64,000 nucleotides of DNA, from assembly GCF_023100945.1 (NCBI RefSeq), contig NZ_CP064689.1:4446001-4510000 (forward strand), read 5' to 3'. This stretch comes from Bradyrhizobium sp. 200. GTDB lineage: Bacteria; Pseudomonadota; Alphaproteobacteria; Rhizobiales; Xanthobacteraceae. Shown here piece after piece: positions 37,518 through 47,146 of this stretch. Position 1 is the first letter of the stretch. Every line of letters begins with the position of its first letter. The translations under genes and the position numbers were made by a program. The notes under the pieces are model-generated. The model did not search any database. It saw only the letters and a list, made by a program, of their open reading frames with translations, and was not told the origin of the DNA.

Positions 37518-38771
37518 ATGACCGCATTTAAATCAGATTTCCTGAATATTTTAAAGGAACGCGGCTTCATCCACCAATGCTCCGATTTCGAGGGCCTCGA
37601 CGCGCTTGCCGCCAAGGGCCAGGCGACCGCCTATGTCGGCTACGACTGCACGGCGCCGTCACTGCATATCGGTAATTACCTCACCATGATGATGCTGCAC
37701 TGGCTGCAGCAGAGCGGAAACAAGCCAATCACCCTGATGGGCGGCGGCACCACCATGGTCGGCGATCCCTCCGGCAAGGATGAATCGCGCGCGATTCGCT
37801 CGATCGAGGAAATCGAGGCCAACAAGGCCTCGATCCGCGGCGTGTTCGCGAAGGTACTGCGCTACGGCTCCGGCCCGAGCGATGCCATCATGCTCGACAA
37901 TGCCGAGTGGCTGACGAAACTCAACTGGATCGAGATGCTGCGCGATATCGGCCGGCATTTCTCAGTCAACCGCATGCTGACGATGGACTCGGTGCGGCTC
38001 CGGCTCGAGCGCGAGCAGGAGATGAGCTTCATCGAATTCAACTACATGGTCTGCCAGGCCTACGACTTCGTCGAGCTGGCGCGGCGCACCGGATGCCGCC
38101 TGCAGATGGGCGGCTCCGATCAGTGGGGCAACATCGTCAACGGCGTCGATCTCGGCCGCCGCATGGGCACGCCGCAATTGTTCGCGCTGACGACGCCGCT
38201 GCTCACGACCGCCTCCGGCGCCAAGATGGGCAAGACCGCGCAGGGCGCGGTGTGGCTCAATGCCGATCAGTTCAGCCCTTACGACTTCTGGCAATACTGG
38301 CGCAACGTCGAGGACGCCGACGTCGTCAAGTTTTTGAAGCTCTTCACGATCCTGCCGATGAGCGAGATCGCAAAGCTTGCGGCATTGCAAGGCGGCGAGA
38401 TCAACGAGGCGAAGAAGGTGCTGGCGACGGAGGCGACCGCGCTGCTGCACGGCCGCGAGGCCGCCAACACCGCCGCCGAAACCGCCCGGCAAACCTTTGA
38501 GCAAGGCGCGATCGCGGAGAGCCTGCCCACCGTGGAGGTTTCGCGCGGCGAGCTCGAAGCCGGCGCCGGCGTGCTGGGGCTGTTCGTGAAAGCAGGTCTC
38601 GTGGCCTCGAACGGCGAGGCACGGCGCCAGATCAAGGGCGGCGGCTTGCGCGTCAACGACGACGCCGTGACCGACGAGAAGATGGTCCTGACGCCTTCCA
38701 ACCTCACGCCGGAAGGCGTCATCAAGCTTTCCATGGGGAAGAAAAAGCACGTCCTGCTCAAGCCGGCCTGA
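37518..38771 (+). CDS. tyrS: tyrosyl-tRNA synthetase
   Basis: 417 residues. Class I signatures: HIGN at 50-53 ([13 protein letters not shown]) and KMGKT at 238-242 (KMSKS equivalent); tyrosine-binding [10 protein letters not shown] and [13 protein letters not shown]4-type RNA-binding domain at the C-terminus ([16 protein letters not shown]). Charges tRNA-Tyr; essential. TyrS type 1. Confidence 0.96.
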   Translation: MTAFKSDFLNILKERGFIHQCSDFEGLDALAAKGQATAYVGYDCTAPSLHIGNYLTMMMLHWLQQSGNKPITLMGGGTTMVGDPSGKDESRAIRSIEEIEANKASIRGVFAKVLRYGSGPSDAIMLDNAEWLTKLNWIEMLRDIGRHFSVNRMLTMDSVRLRLEREQEMSFIEFNYMVCQAYDFVELARRTGCRLQMGGSDQWGNIVNGVDLGRRMGTPQLFALTTPLLTTASGAKMGKTAQGAVWLNADQFSPYDFWQYWRNVEDADVVKFLKLFTILPMSEIAKLAALQGGEINEAKKVLATEATALLHGREAANTAAETARQTFEQGAIAESLPTVEVSRGELEAGAGVLGLFVKAGLVASNGEARRQIKGGGLRVNDDAVTDEKMVLTPSNLTPEGVIKLSMGKKKHVLLKPA

Positions 38772-38840
38772 TCAGACCTGCATAGGCGCATTCGCTTTTG
38801 ACGCTTGCGAGGGATCGCGGAAACGCGCTCCCTGCCGGCC

Positions 38841-40088
38841 ATGGACCAGAAAACGCCAGAGGGAGATGCGTTAGCCAGGCCGCTCAAGCCGGGGCGGGTT
38901 GCGCTCAACGTGCTGGCGCTGTGCTTTACGCTGGCGCTGCTCGGCCGCGGGCTCGGCGAGAGCTTTACGGTTTTCCTCAAACCGATCTCGGAGGATTTCG
39001 GCTGGGACCGCGCACAGGTGGTCTCGGTTTATTCGCTGACCTGGCTGGCGGGCGGGCTGATGGCGCCGGTGGTCGGCCGGCTGTTCGACCGCTATGGCCC
39101 GCGCACCGTCTACTCATTGGGACTGCTGCTGCTCGGCGGCGCGTTCCTGGTGGCATCGAGGGCGCAGGCGCTGTGGCAATTCCAGGCGAGTGTCGGGCTG
39201 TGCGTCGGAATCGGCATCGCCTTCATCGGCAACGTGCCGAACTCGATCCTGCTCGGCCGCTGGTTCGGCCCGCGCCTGCCGACGGCGATGGCGATCCTCT
39301 ATTCCGCAACCGGCGCAGGCGTTCTGGTGCTGCTGCCGGCGTCGCAGCTTCTGATCGATCACCTCGGCTGGCGCGGCGCCCACCAGGTCTTCGGCATCGT
39401 TGCGCTGTGCCTGTTGGTGCCGTTACTGCTGCTGCCGTGGCGCCTGTTTTCGACTGGTTCGCCGCACATCGCCCGAAAAGCCGATCCCGATTTCATCGAC
39501 GAGGGTTGGACGCTCGCGAGCGCGATGCGACACCACGCGTTCTGGGCGCTGTTCTCGACTTTCTTCTTCACGGCGATCGGCATGTATGCGATCTCGGCGC
39601 AGATCGTCGCCTATCTGATCGACGCCGGCTTCCCGCCATTGCAGGCGGCGACCGCCTGGGGCTTTTCCGGCGTCGTGCTGCTGTTCGGCATGCTGGGCGT
39701 GACGCAACTCGATGCGATGATCGGACGACGGCCGTCGGTGCTGCTCAGCTACGCCATCTCGATCGTCGGCATCATCCTGCTGTGGCTGCTGCAGTTCTAT
39801 CCGAACTTCTGGCTGCTCGGCGCCTTCGTCGTGACCTTCGGCAGCATGATCGGTTCGCGCGGTCCGCTGATCACGGCGACCGCGATGAAGATCTTTCGCG
39901 GCGAGCGGGTCGGCACGATCTACGGCACGATTTCGATCGGCAGCGGCCTTGGCTCCGGCCTCGGCGCGTGGGCCGGCGGCCTGATCCACGACTGGACCCA
40001 CAGCTATAATCCCGTGATCGCGTTCGCGCTGGTCGCGGTGGTGCTGGGAATGATCCCGTTTTTGGCGGTACCGGCGCTGCGGCGGTGA
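38841..40088 (+). CDS. MFS transporter
   Basis: 415 residues from the ATG at 38841; an upstream TTG at 38805 would add 12 residues without support. Twelve predicted helices. Conserved loop 2-3 GRLFDRYGPRTVYSLG fits the MFS G-x3-D-R/K-x-G-R-R motif, and FGWDRAQVVSVYSLTWL resembles the monocarboxylate/oxalate-formate antiporter-like branch (OFA/MCT type). Substrate not known. Follows tyrS by 69 bases, possibly cotranscribed. Confidence 0.85.
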   Translation: MDQKTPEGDALARPLKPGRVALNVLALCFTLALLGRGLGESFTVFLKPISEDFGWDRAQVVSVYSLTWLAGGLMAPVVGRLFDRYGPRTVYSLGLLLLGGAFLVASRAQALWQFQASVGLCVGIGIAFIGNVPNSILLGRWFGPRLPTAMAILYSATGAGVLVLLPASQLLIDHLGWRGAHQVFGIVALCLLVPLLLLPWRLFSTGSPHIARKADPDFIDEGWTLASAMRHHAFWALFSTFFFTAIGMYAISAQIVAYLIDAGFPPLQAATAWGFSGVVLLFGMLGVTQLDAMIGRRPSVLLSYAISIVGIILLWLLQFYPNFWLLGAFVVTFGSMIGSRGPLITATAMKIFRGERVGTIYGTISIGSGLGSGLGAWAGGLIHDWTHSYNPVIAFALVAVVLGMIPFLAVPALRR

Positions 40089-40100
40089 TTTTCTTCGCCG

Positions 40101-43100
40101 CTAATTATTCGACGGGAGTTCGATCGGGTTGTTCTGCTTGCCGGTGTTGAACTCCATGATCTTTCGCGTCACGCCGGGAAAGATCGCCGAAATCGGATTG
40201 ACGCGCAGCACAGGCTGGCCCGGCGTGCCCACGACCTCATAGGTCACGCCGATCAGGCCTTCATTGTTGCCGTTGCCGAGGAACAGGCCGAGCACCGGAA
40301 TCTGGCCGAACATGTTGTTCAGCCCGTACATCGGAACGAAGGTGCCGCTCATCCGTACTTGATTGGCGACGGTATCGATACTGCCTTCGATGGTCGCCCC
40401 GACCATCGGCCCTTTCACGACGCCATCGCGGATCGCGAGCTGTCCATTCTGCCGGGTGAACTCGGCACGCAATGCCGTAAAGGAAACGCCGCTCTGCGTG
40501 CCGGTCGAACCGCCGGCAGCCACGCGGTCGAGCGAAGCCTCACCTTTAATGGAAAAGTCGCGGACGTTGATCAGGCCCTCCTTGGCGCTGGGTTCGACCG
40601 TCGGCGGCTCCAGCGCAAGGGACAATTGCCCGCCAATCACCTTGGAGTACATGTCGGTGAAGCGGAAGAAGGCCCCCGCGTCATTGGTCTGCAGGATGAT
40701 GATATCCCGGCCTTGTCCCTGGCTGCGGCCGCGCAGATCGGCGGTCACCTGCGTATCGCGTCCGACCTTGCCGGCGAGCGTGAAGTTTTTCACGATGCCG
40801 TTGCGGCGGGAGAACTTGCTGTCGACGCTGCGCAATGCCTCGCCGTTGAATCCAGCCACCGCGCCGAGCTTGACGTCGATGTCGAGGTCGATACTGCGGG
40901 ACTTGCCCTTGGGGTCGGTCTCCTTGCCCGTGATCGCCGATTTGAGGAAGCCGCGGCCATCAAACACGTCGCCGCGCATCATGACCTTCACGACGCCGTC
41001 GGCGCCGCGCTCGGCCTTCAGCGAGGTCTTGTCGCCGTCCGACGGCGCGTAGGTCGGGAAGTTCGCGTTCAACAGGTCGCCATTCTGGTCGACCTCCAGC
41101 GATCCCTTGATCGAGACGCCGCCGCCTTCGACCACGATATCCTGGAACAGCGTCGATTGTTCCTTCTTCACCACGTTGAACGTCGCCTTGCCCGATTTGC
41201 CGGGCACCTTGACCCAGCCCGGCAGGATGTTGTCGAGACGCAGCGAGGTCAGATCGGCCTCGATGCCGACGCGGCTGTCGTTGTCGCCGATCTTGCCAAT
41301 CACCTTGATCGGAATGGAGCCGCTCACGGCAGATCCGAGATCGATCCCGAGGCGCGCGCGGCTGGCATCATCGAGCGTCGCCTGCAGCCTGATATCGGCG
41401 TCGCCCTCGTTCAGCTTGCGATAGTCGAGCGATGCCGGCTGCCCGTTGATCTTGACGTCGCCCTTGACCTGATAGCCCGTGTTGTTGGCCAGCAGCTTCA
41501 GCGTGTTGGCCTCGAGCTTCTGGTTCATCACCAGCTTGTCAGCGGCAAATCCGGCGAGATCAGCCGTGACAGCGTAGGTGGTGTCCGCCTTGGTCAGCGA
41601 GCCCTTGACCGGCATGCCCATCGTAATGATGGCGGTGAGGTTGCCCTTGCTGGAATTCGGATCGATCAGGGCACCGGAGAGATCGCTGATGCGATCGGAC
41701 GCCAGAATCTCGGCCGCGGCCGGCACAGGAGCGTCGACCCTGAACTTCACCCGCGAAGGCGACGGCTTCGGCGCCATGTCCGGCACCTCGAAGGTGAAGT
41801 CCGAAATGTTGATCTTGCGCCCGGCCGGCGTGTCGGCGACGCCCTGCCCGATCGTCACCGTCGCGGTGCGCCCGGTGACGCGCGCCTTCAGATCGGCATC
41901 GCGAACCGAGGGCATTTCGTCCACGGGGCGAACCGTGACGCCTGATGCCACGATGTTGACGGCAAGGCCATCATCCGGAATCGGCGGCCCCTTGCGCGAC
42001 AGATTGCGCACCGGCGAATTGACGCCGACTTCGATGCGCTGAAGCGTTCCCTTCTCGATCCGCTCGATCACCCATTCGCGCACTTCGGGCACGATCAGGA
42101 TCGGCCACATCCGCTTCAGCGCGGATGCCGACATCGGCGTACCCGCGAAACCAAGCTGGAGGCGCGCCTCGTTCGCATAGTCGATGCTGCCGGTACCGGC
42201 GATGCCGATCTCGCCATTGCTGATATCGGCCTGGGTGAGCAGCACGCGCTTCCGGTCGGTGTCAAAGCGCATGCCGATGTTGATCCGGTTGAAGATCAGC
42301 GGCGGTTCGTTTTCGTTGCCCGCCAGGAGGATGGTGCCGCCGCTAAGGCCGGCCTGCCATTCGGTGGTGGCGCCGTTCGGCGGTTCGAGATGCCCCAGCA
42401 GTGTAATCCGGTTCGCACCGGAAACGATCTTGAAGGGCGCGACCAGCACGCGGCGAGCCGAATCCCATTCGACGCTCATCTCCGCCGAATCGATCGGCAT
42501 CGGATAGTCAGGCGTATCGGTGTCGATCAGGTTTCCGGCGCCGGCGGTGATCTTGCCGCGGAAATAGGTCGGGATGCCGTCGCGGCCGAGTTCACCCTTC
42601 AGTTCGCCAGACAGCGGCAGCTCGGCGCTGTAGGTGAGATCCTTGACCCGCATCGCCAGCAGGATGTTGGCGGCCGGCACCTTGTCGGCGCGAAGGTCGA
42701 CCGACCGGACGCCGTTCTGCGGCGGTCCGACCACGACCTTGAGCGACCATGGGCTCGCGCCTTCCTCGCCAAGGCTCACCGCGACCCCGCCGCCGCGCGG
42801 CCGGCGCATGCTGAGGCTGATATTTTCGAACGTCCATTTGTTGCCGCGCTGCTGGTCGTCGACGACGAGGTTGCCGTTCTTCAGGCCGATCTCGTTTAGA
42901 TTCTGACCGTCGAGGCCGCTGAGGCTGAGGCTGTCGAGCCAGTCGAGGCTGGCCAGCAATCCATTCTGCGTGGTGTCGGGAGCCGTCGCAACAGCACCTT
43001 GCACGGGTGCAGGCGCCGGGCGCGGGAATGTCGGCGCCAAGCCGGCGTCGCGCTTGGAGGCGACGCCCGTCGCCAGCGGCTTGGCGGTGTCGCCGGCGGA

Positions 43101-43697
43101 TACCGTCACCTGACCGTCCGGCGTGATTCGTACCGCGAGCTCCGCGTCGACCAGATTGAGACTCTCGGCGCGCAGGCGCCCCATCAGAAGCGCCGTGCCG
43201 GATAGTTTCACCTCGGCCTTCGGCGCGGTGGCGACGACGACCTGGTCACGGTCGCGGACCACGATGTCGCGAATGCGCACCGCGATTCGAATCCGTCCCG
43301 CACGCTCGATCTGTGTTCCGCCAACCGCAACCGTATTGCCGTGGCCGATATTGTCCTCGATTGCGGCCGCAAGCCATGGCGTCGCCACGTCGAGATTGAT
43401 CGGCCCGGCGCCGAGCCGCCACCACAGCCCGCCGAAGCAGCCGGTGAAAATCACCGCCAGCACGCCGATCACAATCGCCAGGCGCTTGACCCAGCGTTCG
43501 CCGGTCAGCCAGCGCTGCAGCGCTGCAAATCTGTCCCCTGCCCGGTGAAATCCGGAATTGGGTTGCGACAACAGCCGCCGCGCACGAGAGCGCGCCGCCT
43601 CGTCGGGTTCCTGATCCCAGCAGGCCGCATCATCCCACTGAGATGTGTGGGGCTCGGCACGCGGATTCGACCCCTTGGGCGAAATATTCCTGGCCAT
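40101..43697 (-). CDS. giant AsmA/YhdP-like envelope protein (DUF3971)
   Basis: 1198 residues from the ATG at 43697, chosen for GAGAGG just upstream; the frame stays open to 43913 with a Pro/Gln-rich stretch that looks non-coding. Basic cytoplasmic N-terminus, one membrane helix (about residues 72-95, LAIVIGVLAVIFTGCFGGLWW), then a long periplasmic beta-rich region with DUF3971 and AsmA-like features (GTGSIDYANEARLQLGF, VSFTALRAEFTRQNGQLAI). Family members form hydrophobic grooves that carry phospholipids to the outer membrane. A likely lipid-transport or OM-integrity protein. Ends 12 bases from the convergent MFS gene. Confidence 0.85.
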   Translation of the reverse strand: MARNISPKGSNPRAEPHTSQWDDAACWDQEPDEAARSRARRLLSQPNSGFHRAGDRFAALQRWLTGERWVKRLAIVIGVLAVIFTGCFGGLWWRLGAGPINLDVATPWLAAAIEDNIGHGNTVAVGGTQIERAGRIRIAVRIRDIVVRDRDQVVVATAPKAEVKLSGTALLMGRLRAESLNLVDAELAVRITPDGQVTVSAGDTAKPLATGVASKRDAGLAPTFPRPAPAPVQGAVATAPDTTQNGLLASLDWLDSLSLSGLDGQNLNEIGLKNGNLVVDDQQRGNKWTFENISLSMRRPRGGGVAVSLGEEGASPWSLKVVVGPPQNGVRSVDLRADKVPAANILLAMRVKDLTYSAELPLSGELKGELGRDGIPTYFRGKITAGAGNLIDTDTPDYPMPIDSAEMSVEWDSARRVLVAPFKIVSGANRITLLGHLEPPNGATTEWQAGLSGGTILLAGNENEPPLIFNRINIGMRFDTDRKRVLLTQADISNGEIGIAGTGSIDYANEARLQLGFAGTPMSASALKRMWPILIVPEVREWVIERIEKGTLQRIEVGVNSPVRNLSRKGPPIPDDGLAVNIVASGVTVRPVDEMPSVRDADLKARVTGRTATVTIGQGVADTPAGRKINISDFTFEVPDMAPKPSPSRVKFRVDAPVPAAAEILASDRISDLSGALIDPNSSKGNLTAIITMGMPVKGSLTKADTTYAVTADLAGFAADKLVMNQKLEANTLKLLANNTGYQVKGDVKINGQPASLDYRKLNEGDADIRLQATLDDASRARLGIDLGSAVSGSIPIKVIGKIGDNDSRVGIEADLTSLRLDNILPGWVKVPGKSGKATFNVVKKEQSTLFQDIVVEGGGVSIKGSLEVDQNGDLLNANFPTYAPSDGDKTSLKAERGADGVVKVMMRGDVFDGRGFLKSAITGKETDPKGKSRSIDLDIDVKLGAVAGFNGEALRSVDSKFSRRNGIVKNFTLAGKVGRDTQVTADLRGRSQGQGRDIIILQTNDAGAFFRFTDMYSKVIGGQLSLALEPPTVEPSAKEGLINVRDFSIKGEASLDRVAAGGSTGTQSGVSFTALRAEFTRQNGQLAIRDGVVKGPMVGATIEGSIDTVANQVRMSGTFVPMYGLNNMFGQIPVLGLFLGNGNNEGLIGVTYEVVGTPGQPVLRVNPISAIFPGVTRKIMEFNTGKQNNPIELPSNN

Positions 43698-44006
43698 TGC
43701 CTCTCGGTGCTGGCGTTGAGGTTGATCGCCGCCAAGGGCGCGCTCTTCGATCGTTATCGAGCGCTCCTGTGCCGGCATCGCTGCCAATCCTCGATTAATA
43801 CTGTTACTCGTGGTCGGGCCCAAGGGTTGATTCAAGGGTTGATTGGGCGGCCCCATCGACGAGCGGACGGGTGTTGCGTCGAATTCCTTGTAACCATACT
43901 CCGGGGTCATCAAACTTGCCCAGCAGCCGGAGCGAATCCGACGGTCAAAGGCGAGACCCGCAATACCCTAATGGTTGATCTGCGGAAAGCGACGAAAGGA
44001 AGGCGT
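43698..44006. other. divergent promoter gap
   Basis: 309 bases between the AsmA-like gene and the peroxiredoxin. Nothing else recognised; the open minus-strand frame here is read as an unlikely N-terminal extension. Confidence 0.4.
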
Positions 44007-44756
44007 ATGTCCAAGAAAACGCGCACGAAATCCTCCAAGCCATCCCCCAAAAGCCGCAAGACGCCCGCTCCAAAACCAGCCGCGGCCAAGACCGCCCGCA
44101 AGGCCGCTCGCCGCAGCGATACGGCATCGGCCAAAAAGCCTGCCGCCAAGGTGGCCAAATCCGCCGCCAAGGCGGCCGTCGGAAAATCAGACAAGACGGC
44201 CAAAACCGCTTCCGCCAAAGCGTCGCACAAGCCGACATCGAAACAGTTAATAAAATCCAATCTATCGGATGCGCCCAAACCGGCCGCCGGAACCGCACTG
44301 GTCGAAGGCGCGATCGCTCCCCCCTTCAGCCTGCCCCGCGATGGCGGCGGAAGCGTCTCGCTGGCCGACCATGCGGGCAAGAAGCTGGTGCTGTTCTTCT
44401 ATCCTCGCGCCGACACCCCAGGCTGCACCCGGGAAGCGATCGACTTCACACGGCTCAACAGCGCGTTTGCCGACGAGGGAGCCGCGGTGCTCGGCATCTC
44501 CGCAGACACCATCAAGGCCCAGGAGTCCTTCCGCAACAAGCACCAGCTTTCGGTTCCTCTGATCTCGGATGAGCAACATGAGATGCTGGAGGCCTATGGC
44601 GCCTGGGGCGAAAAATCGATGTACGGCAGGAACTTCATGGGAATCATTCGAACGACGGTTCTGATCGGCGCCAATGGGCGGATCGCCAAAATCTGGCGCA
44701 ATGTCCGGGTCGACGGCCACGCCGACGAGGTGCTGGCCGCCGTCCGCGCCATATGA
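44007..44756 (+). CDS. peroxiredoxin (Bcp/PrxQ-like) with basic N-terminal tail
   Basis: 249 residues from the ATG at 44007 (AAAGGAAGG before it); an ATG at 43971 is an alternative. Residues 1-92 are a Lys/Ala/Pro/Ser-rich tail of histone H1/AlgP type. The thioredoxin-fold peroxidase follows: FFYPRADTPGCTREA with peroxidatic Cys140. The resolving Cys of Bcp (five residues later) is Ile145, and Cys140 is the only cysteine in the protein, so it must work as a 1-Cys enzyme with an external thiol. The tail could tether it to DNA or polyanions (inference). Confidence 0.88.
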   Translation: MSKKTRTKSSKPSPKSRKTPAPKPAAAKTARKAARRSDTASAKKPAAKVAKSAAKAAVGKSDKTAKTASAKASHKPTSKQLIKSNLSDAPKPAAGTALVEGAIAPPFSLPRDGGGSVSLADHAGKKLVLFFYPRADTPGCTREAIDFTRLNSAFADEGAAVLGISADTIKAQESFRNKHQLSVPLISDEQHEMLEAYGAWGEKSMYGRNFMGIIRTTVLIGANGRIAKIWRNVRVDGHADEVLAAVRAI

Positions 44757-44857
44757 TTTGACAGGTTCCATTTTCCAAAAATTAACCATGAAAGGGTCAA
44801 ATCGGCCCCGCAAATTGAGCCGTACGGAACTCATCTCCGACCGGCGCGGGAGTGCCG

Positions 44858-46213
44858 ATGTCGTACCGTTCCGGTCATCATTATTCCGACCACCACCATC
44901 CCCACGATCATGGCAGGACGCCGCCCCGCCGTCCGGCCCCCTACGCAGCAAAGGCCGTAGCGATAGAAGGCGACGGCTACACAATCGTGCACGCCGGCAA
45001 GCAGGTCCGGCTCGGCCCAGTCGTGTTCTGGATCGTTGTCGGCACGATCGTGTTGCTCGGCATGTGGTCGGCGGCGACGGCCACTTATTTCGCCTTTCGC
45101 GACGACGTCCTGACCCGGCTGATCGCCCGTCAGGCCGAGATGCAATACGCATATGAAGACCGCATCGCGGAGTTGCGCGCCAAAGTCGATCGCACCACCA
45201 GCCGCCAGTTGCTCGATCAGGAACAGTTCGACCAGAAGCTCGACCAGATCATGCGCCGTCAGACCGCGCTCGAATCGCGCGCCACCGCGCTCGGCACGAT
45301 CCCGGATGCCGCAGCTACTGGTTCGATTCGGCCCCCGGGGCGCGGCGCGGCCGTAGAGACGCCGGCTTCCGGTCCCCTCAAACCCTCCCCGATCAGCGAC
45401 ACCGTGATCTTCGTGGCGCCGCCGGATCGCGAAGCGCGGCTCGAATCGCGCGCGCCCATCCTCGTCAAGCCGCAGCCAAATCAGTTCGCCAAGGTTCAGG
45501 GCTTCGACAACGTGCTGGTCCGCCTGCAGACCTCGCTCGATTCCGTCGAGCGGCGCCAGATGGCGGCACTGACCGCGGTCGAGGACAGCATGGAATCGCG
45601 CGTCCGCCGGATGCGCGGCGTGTTTACCGATCTCGGCCTCGACATGGCGCAGCTCGAAGCGGCGACGCCGCGCTCGGCGATCGGCGGCCCATTCGTGCCG
45701 GTGAAGCTTTCAGCCGATTCCGGCGCGTTCGAGCGCCAGCTCTACCGGATCAACATCGCCCGCGCCCAGATGCAGCGTCTCAACGCGACGCTGGCGCTGG
45801 TGCCCTACCGCAAGCCGGTCATCGGCGAGGTCGAATTCACCTCGGGCTTCGGTGTCCGCAGCGATCCCTTCCTCGGCCGCCCGGCCATGCACACCGGCCT
45901 CGATTTCCGCGCCGCCACCGGCGATCCCGTCCGCGTCACTGCGAACGGCAAAGTCGTATCGTCGGGCTGGATGGGCGGTTATGGCCGCATGGTGGAGGTC
46001 GACCACGGCAACGGATTGTCGACCCGCTACGGCCATCTCTCGGAAATTCACGTCAGGGTCGGCGACGTCGTCAGGATCGGCCAGGTGATCGGCGCCGTCG
46101 GCTCGACCGGCCGCTCGACCGGTCCGCACCTGCACTACGAAACACGGATCGACGGCGATGCCGTCGATCCGCAGAAATTTTTGCGCGCGGGCGTTCGATT
46201 GAGCTCAGGCTAA
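44858..46213 (+). CDS. M23-family (LytM) peptidase with anchor and coiled coil
   Basis: 451 residues from the ATG at 44858 (GGGAGTGCCG before it). A His-rich cytoplasmic start (SGHHYSDHHHPHDHGR), one membrane helix near 58-80 (VVFWIVVGTIVLLGMW), a coiled coil near 85-140, then a C-terminal LytM domain with both metal motifs: GRPAMHTGLDF (HxxxD) and GPHLHYE (HxH). All ligands are present, so it should be an active peptidoglycan endopeptidase in the periplasm, unlike EnvC/NlpD-type degenerate forms. Confidence 0.9.
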   Translation: MSYRSGHHYSDHHHPHDHGRTPPRRPAPYAAKAVAIEGDGYTIVHAGKQVRLGPVVFWIVVGTIVLLGMWSAATATYFAFRDDVLTRLIARQAEMQYAYEDRIAELRAKVDRTTSRQLLDQEQFDQKLDQIMRRQTALESRATALGTIPDAAATGSIRPPGRGAAVETPASGPLKPSPISDTVIFVAPPDREARLESRAPILVKPQPNQFAKVQGFDNVLVRLQTSLDSVERRQMAALTAVEDSMESRVRRMRGVFTDLGLDMAQLEAATPRSAIGGPFVPVKLSADSGAFERQLYRINIARAQMQRLNATLALVPYRKPVIGEVEFTSGFGVRSDPFLGRPAMHTGLDFRAATGDPVRVTANGKVVSSGWMGGYGRMVEVDHGNGLSTRYGHLSEIHVRVGDVVRIGQVIGAVGSTGRSTGPHLHYETRIDGDAVDPQKFLRAGVRLSSG

Positions 46214-46432
46214 CGTCGCGCTATCCAACTGGCGTGCTCGCTTCCGGAATACCTCCCCTATTCTTCCCGCGCCGTTTACGGCCCCCTGAACGGAACCGGC
46301 GCACACCGCGTCGGTGAAAATTTTTTGCCCTGTGTCGGTTGGCTGGGAGGCCAGGCGTCCTTGTGGCAGAGACGGAGCTAACCTAACCAATTCCTGCGAT
46401 ATACTCCGCTCAGTCATGGAGAGAATAACGTC

Positions 46433-46882
46433 ATGTCCCAAGGCAATACCGTTCGTTTGCATCGTGTCTTCGCCACCAAGCCGGAGAAGGTTTTTCGCGC
46501 CTTCCTCGATGCGGAAGCCATGGCCAAGTGGCTGCCGCCTTACGGCTTCACCTGCAAGGTTCACCATTTCGAGGCGAAGGTTGGCGGCACATTCAGGATG
46601 TCGTTCACCAATTTCACCACGAATACGGGCCATTCGTTCGGCGGAGAATATCTGGAGATCGTGCCCAATGAGCGCATCCGCTATACCGATCGCTTCGACG
46701 ATCCCAATTTGCCCGGCGTCATTGAGGTCACTGTGACCCTGAAAGCGGTTTCGGTCGGAACCGAGATCAACATCGAACAGACGAACCTGCCGACGGTGAT
46801 TCCACTCGAAGCCTGCTATCTCGGCTGGCAACAGTCGCTCGCCCAGCTCGCGCTGCTTGTGGAGCCGGATATTCCGGGATAG
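46433..46882 (+). CDS. SRPBCC/AHSA1-type protein
   Basis: 149 residues. START-like fold of the Aha1-C group: VRLHRVFATKPEKVFRAFLD, KWLPPYGFTCKVHHFEAKVGG, and the closing helix CYLGWQQSLAQLALLVEP. Members bind hydrophobic ligands; in bacteria the role is mostly unknown. The ATG at 46433 follows GGAGAGAATAACGTC. Between here and 47146 I see no supported gene. Confidence 0.85.
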   Translation: MSQGNTVRLHRVFATKPEKVFRAFLDAEAMAKWLPPYGFTCKVHHFEAKVGGTFRMSFTNFTTNTGHSFGGEYLEIVPNERIRYTDRFDDPNLPGVIEVTVTLKAVSVGTEINIEQTNLPTVIPLEACYLGWQQSLAQLALLVEPDIPG

Positions 46883-47146
46883 TGAGGGCCGAGGAGAGGC
46901 ACCACACTGTGGTGCCTTATCCTCTAGTGCCCGACCTCGCCGGTGATGATGCCGCCGAACACTTGCCACGCATCGCCGTTGTTGCCTGGCGCCAATTGTG
47001 GTCGATGCACCGTGGCGCCATCGGTCGGCGTGATTGCAAGGCCCAGAGGTTGGACAGGGTTGAAACCGAACACACGAATTGGTCCGCGGCATCCGAGGCT
47101 CGCGGCCGGCGGCTTCCGCTTCGCACGCTGGCTGGCGGCCAAAACA

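Noticed and set aside
40359..41945. 528-codon plus-strand frame within the AsmA-like gene
   Set aside because: Antisense shadow rich in Asp/His/Arg; minus strand has the family features.
43698..43913. Extended N-terminus of the AsmA-like protein
   Set aside because: Pro/Gln/Asn-rich with no conserved feature; ATG at 43697 has the ribosome site.
46924..47142. 72-codon minus-strand frame reading VFGFNPVQPLGLAITPTDG
   Set aside because: Protein-like composition, but no start signal, family or neighbour support; left unresolved.
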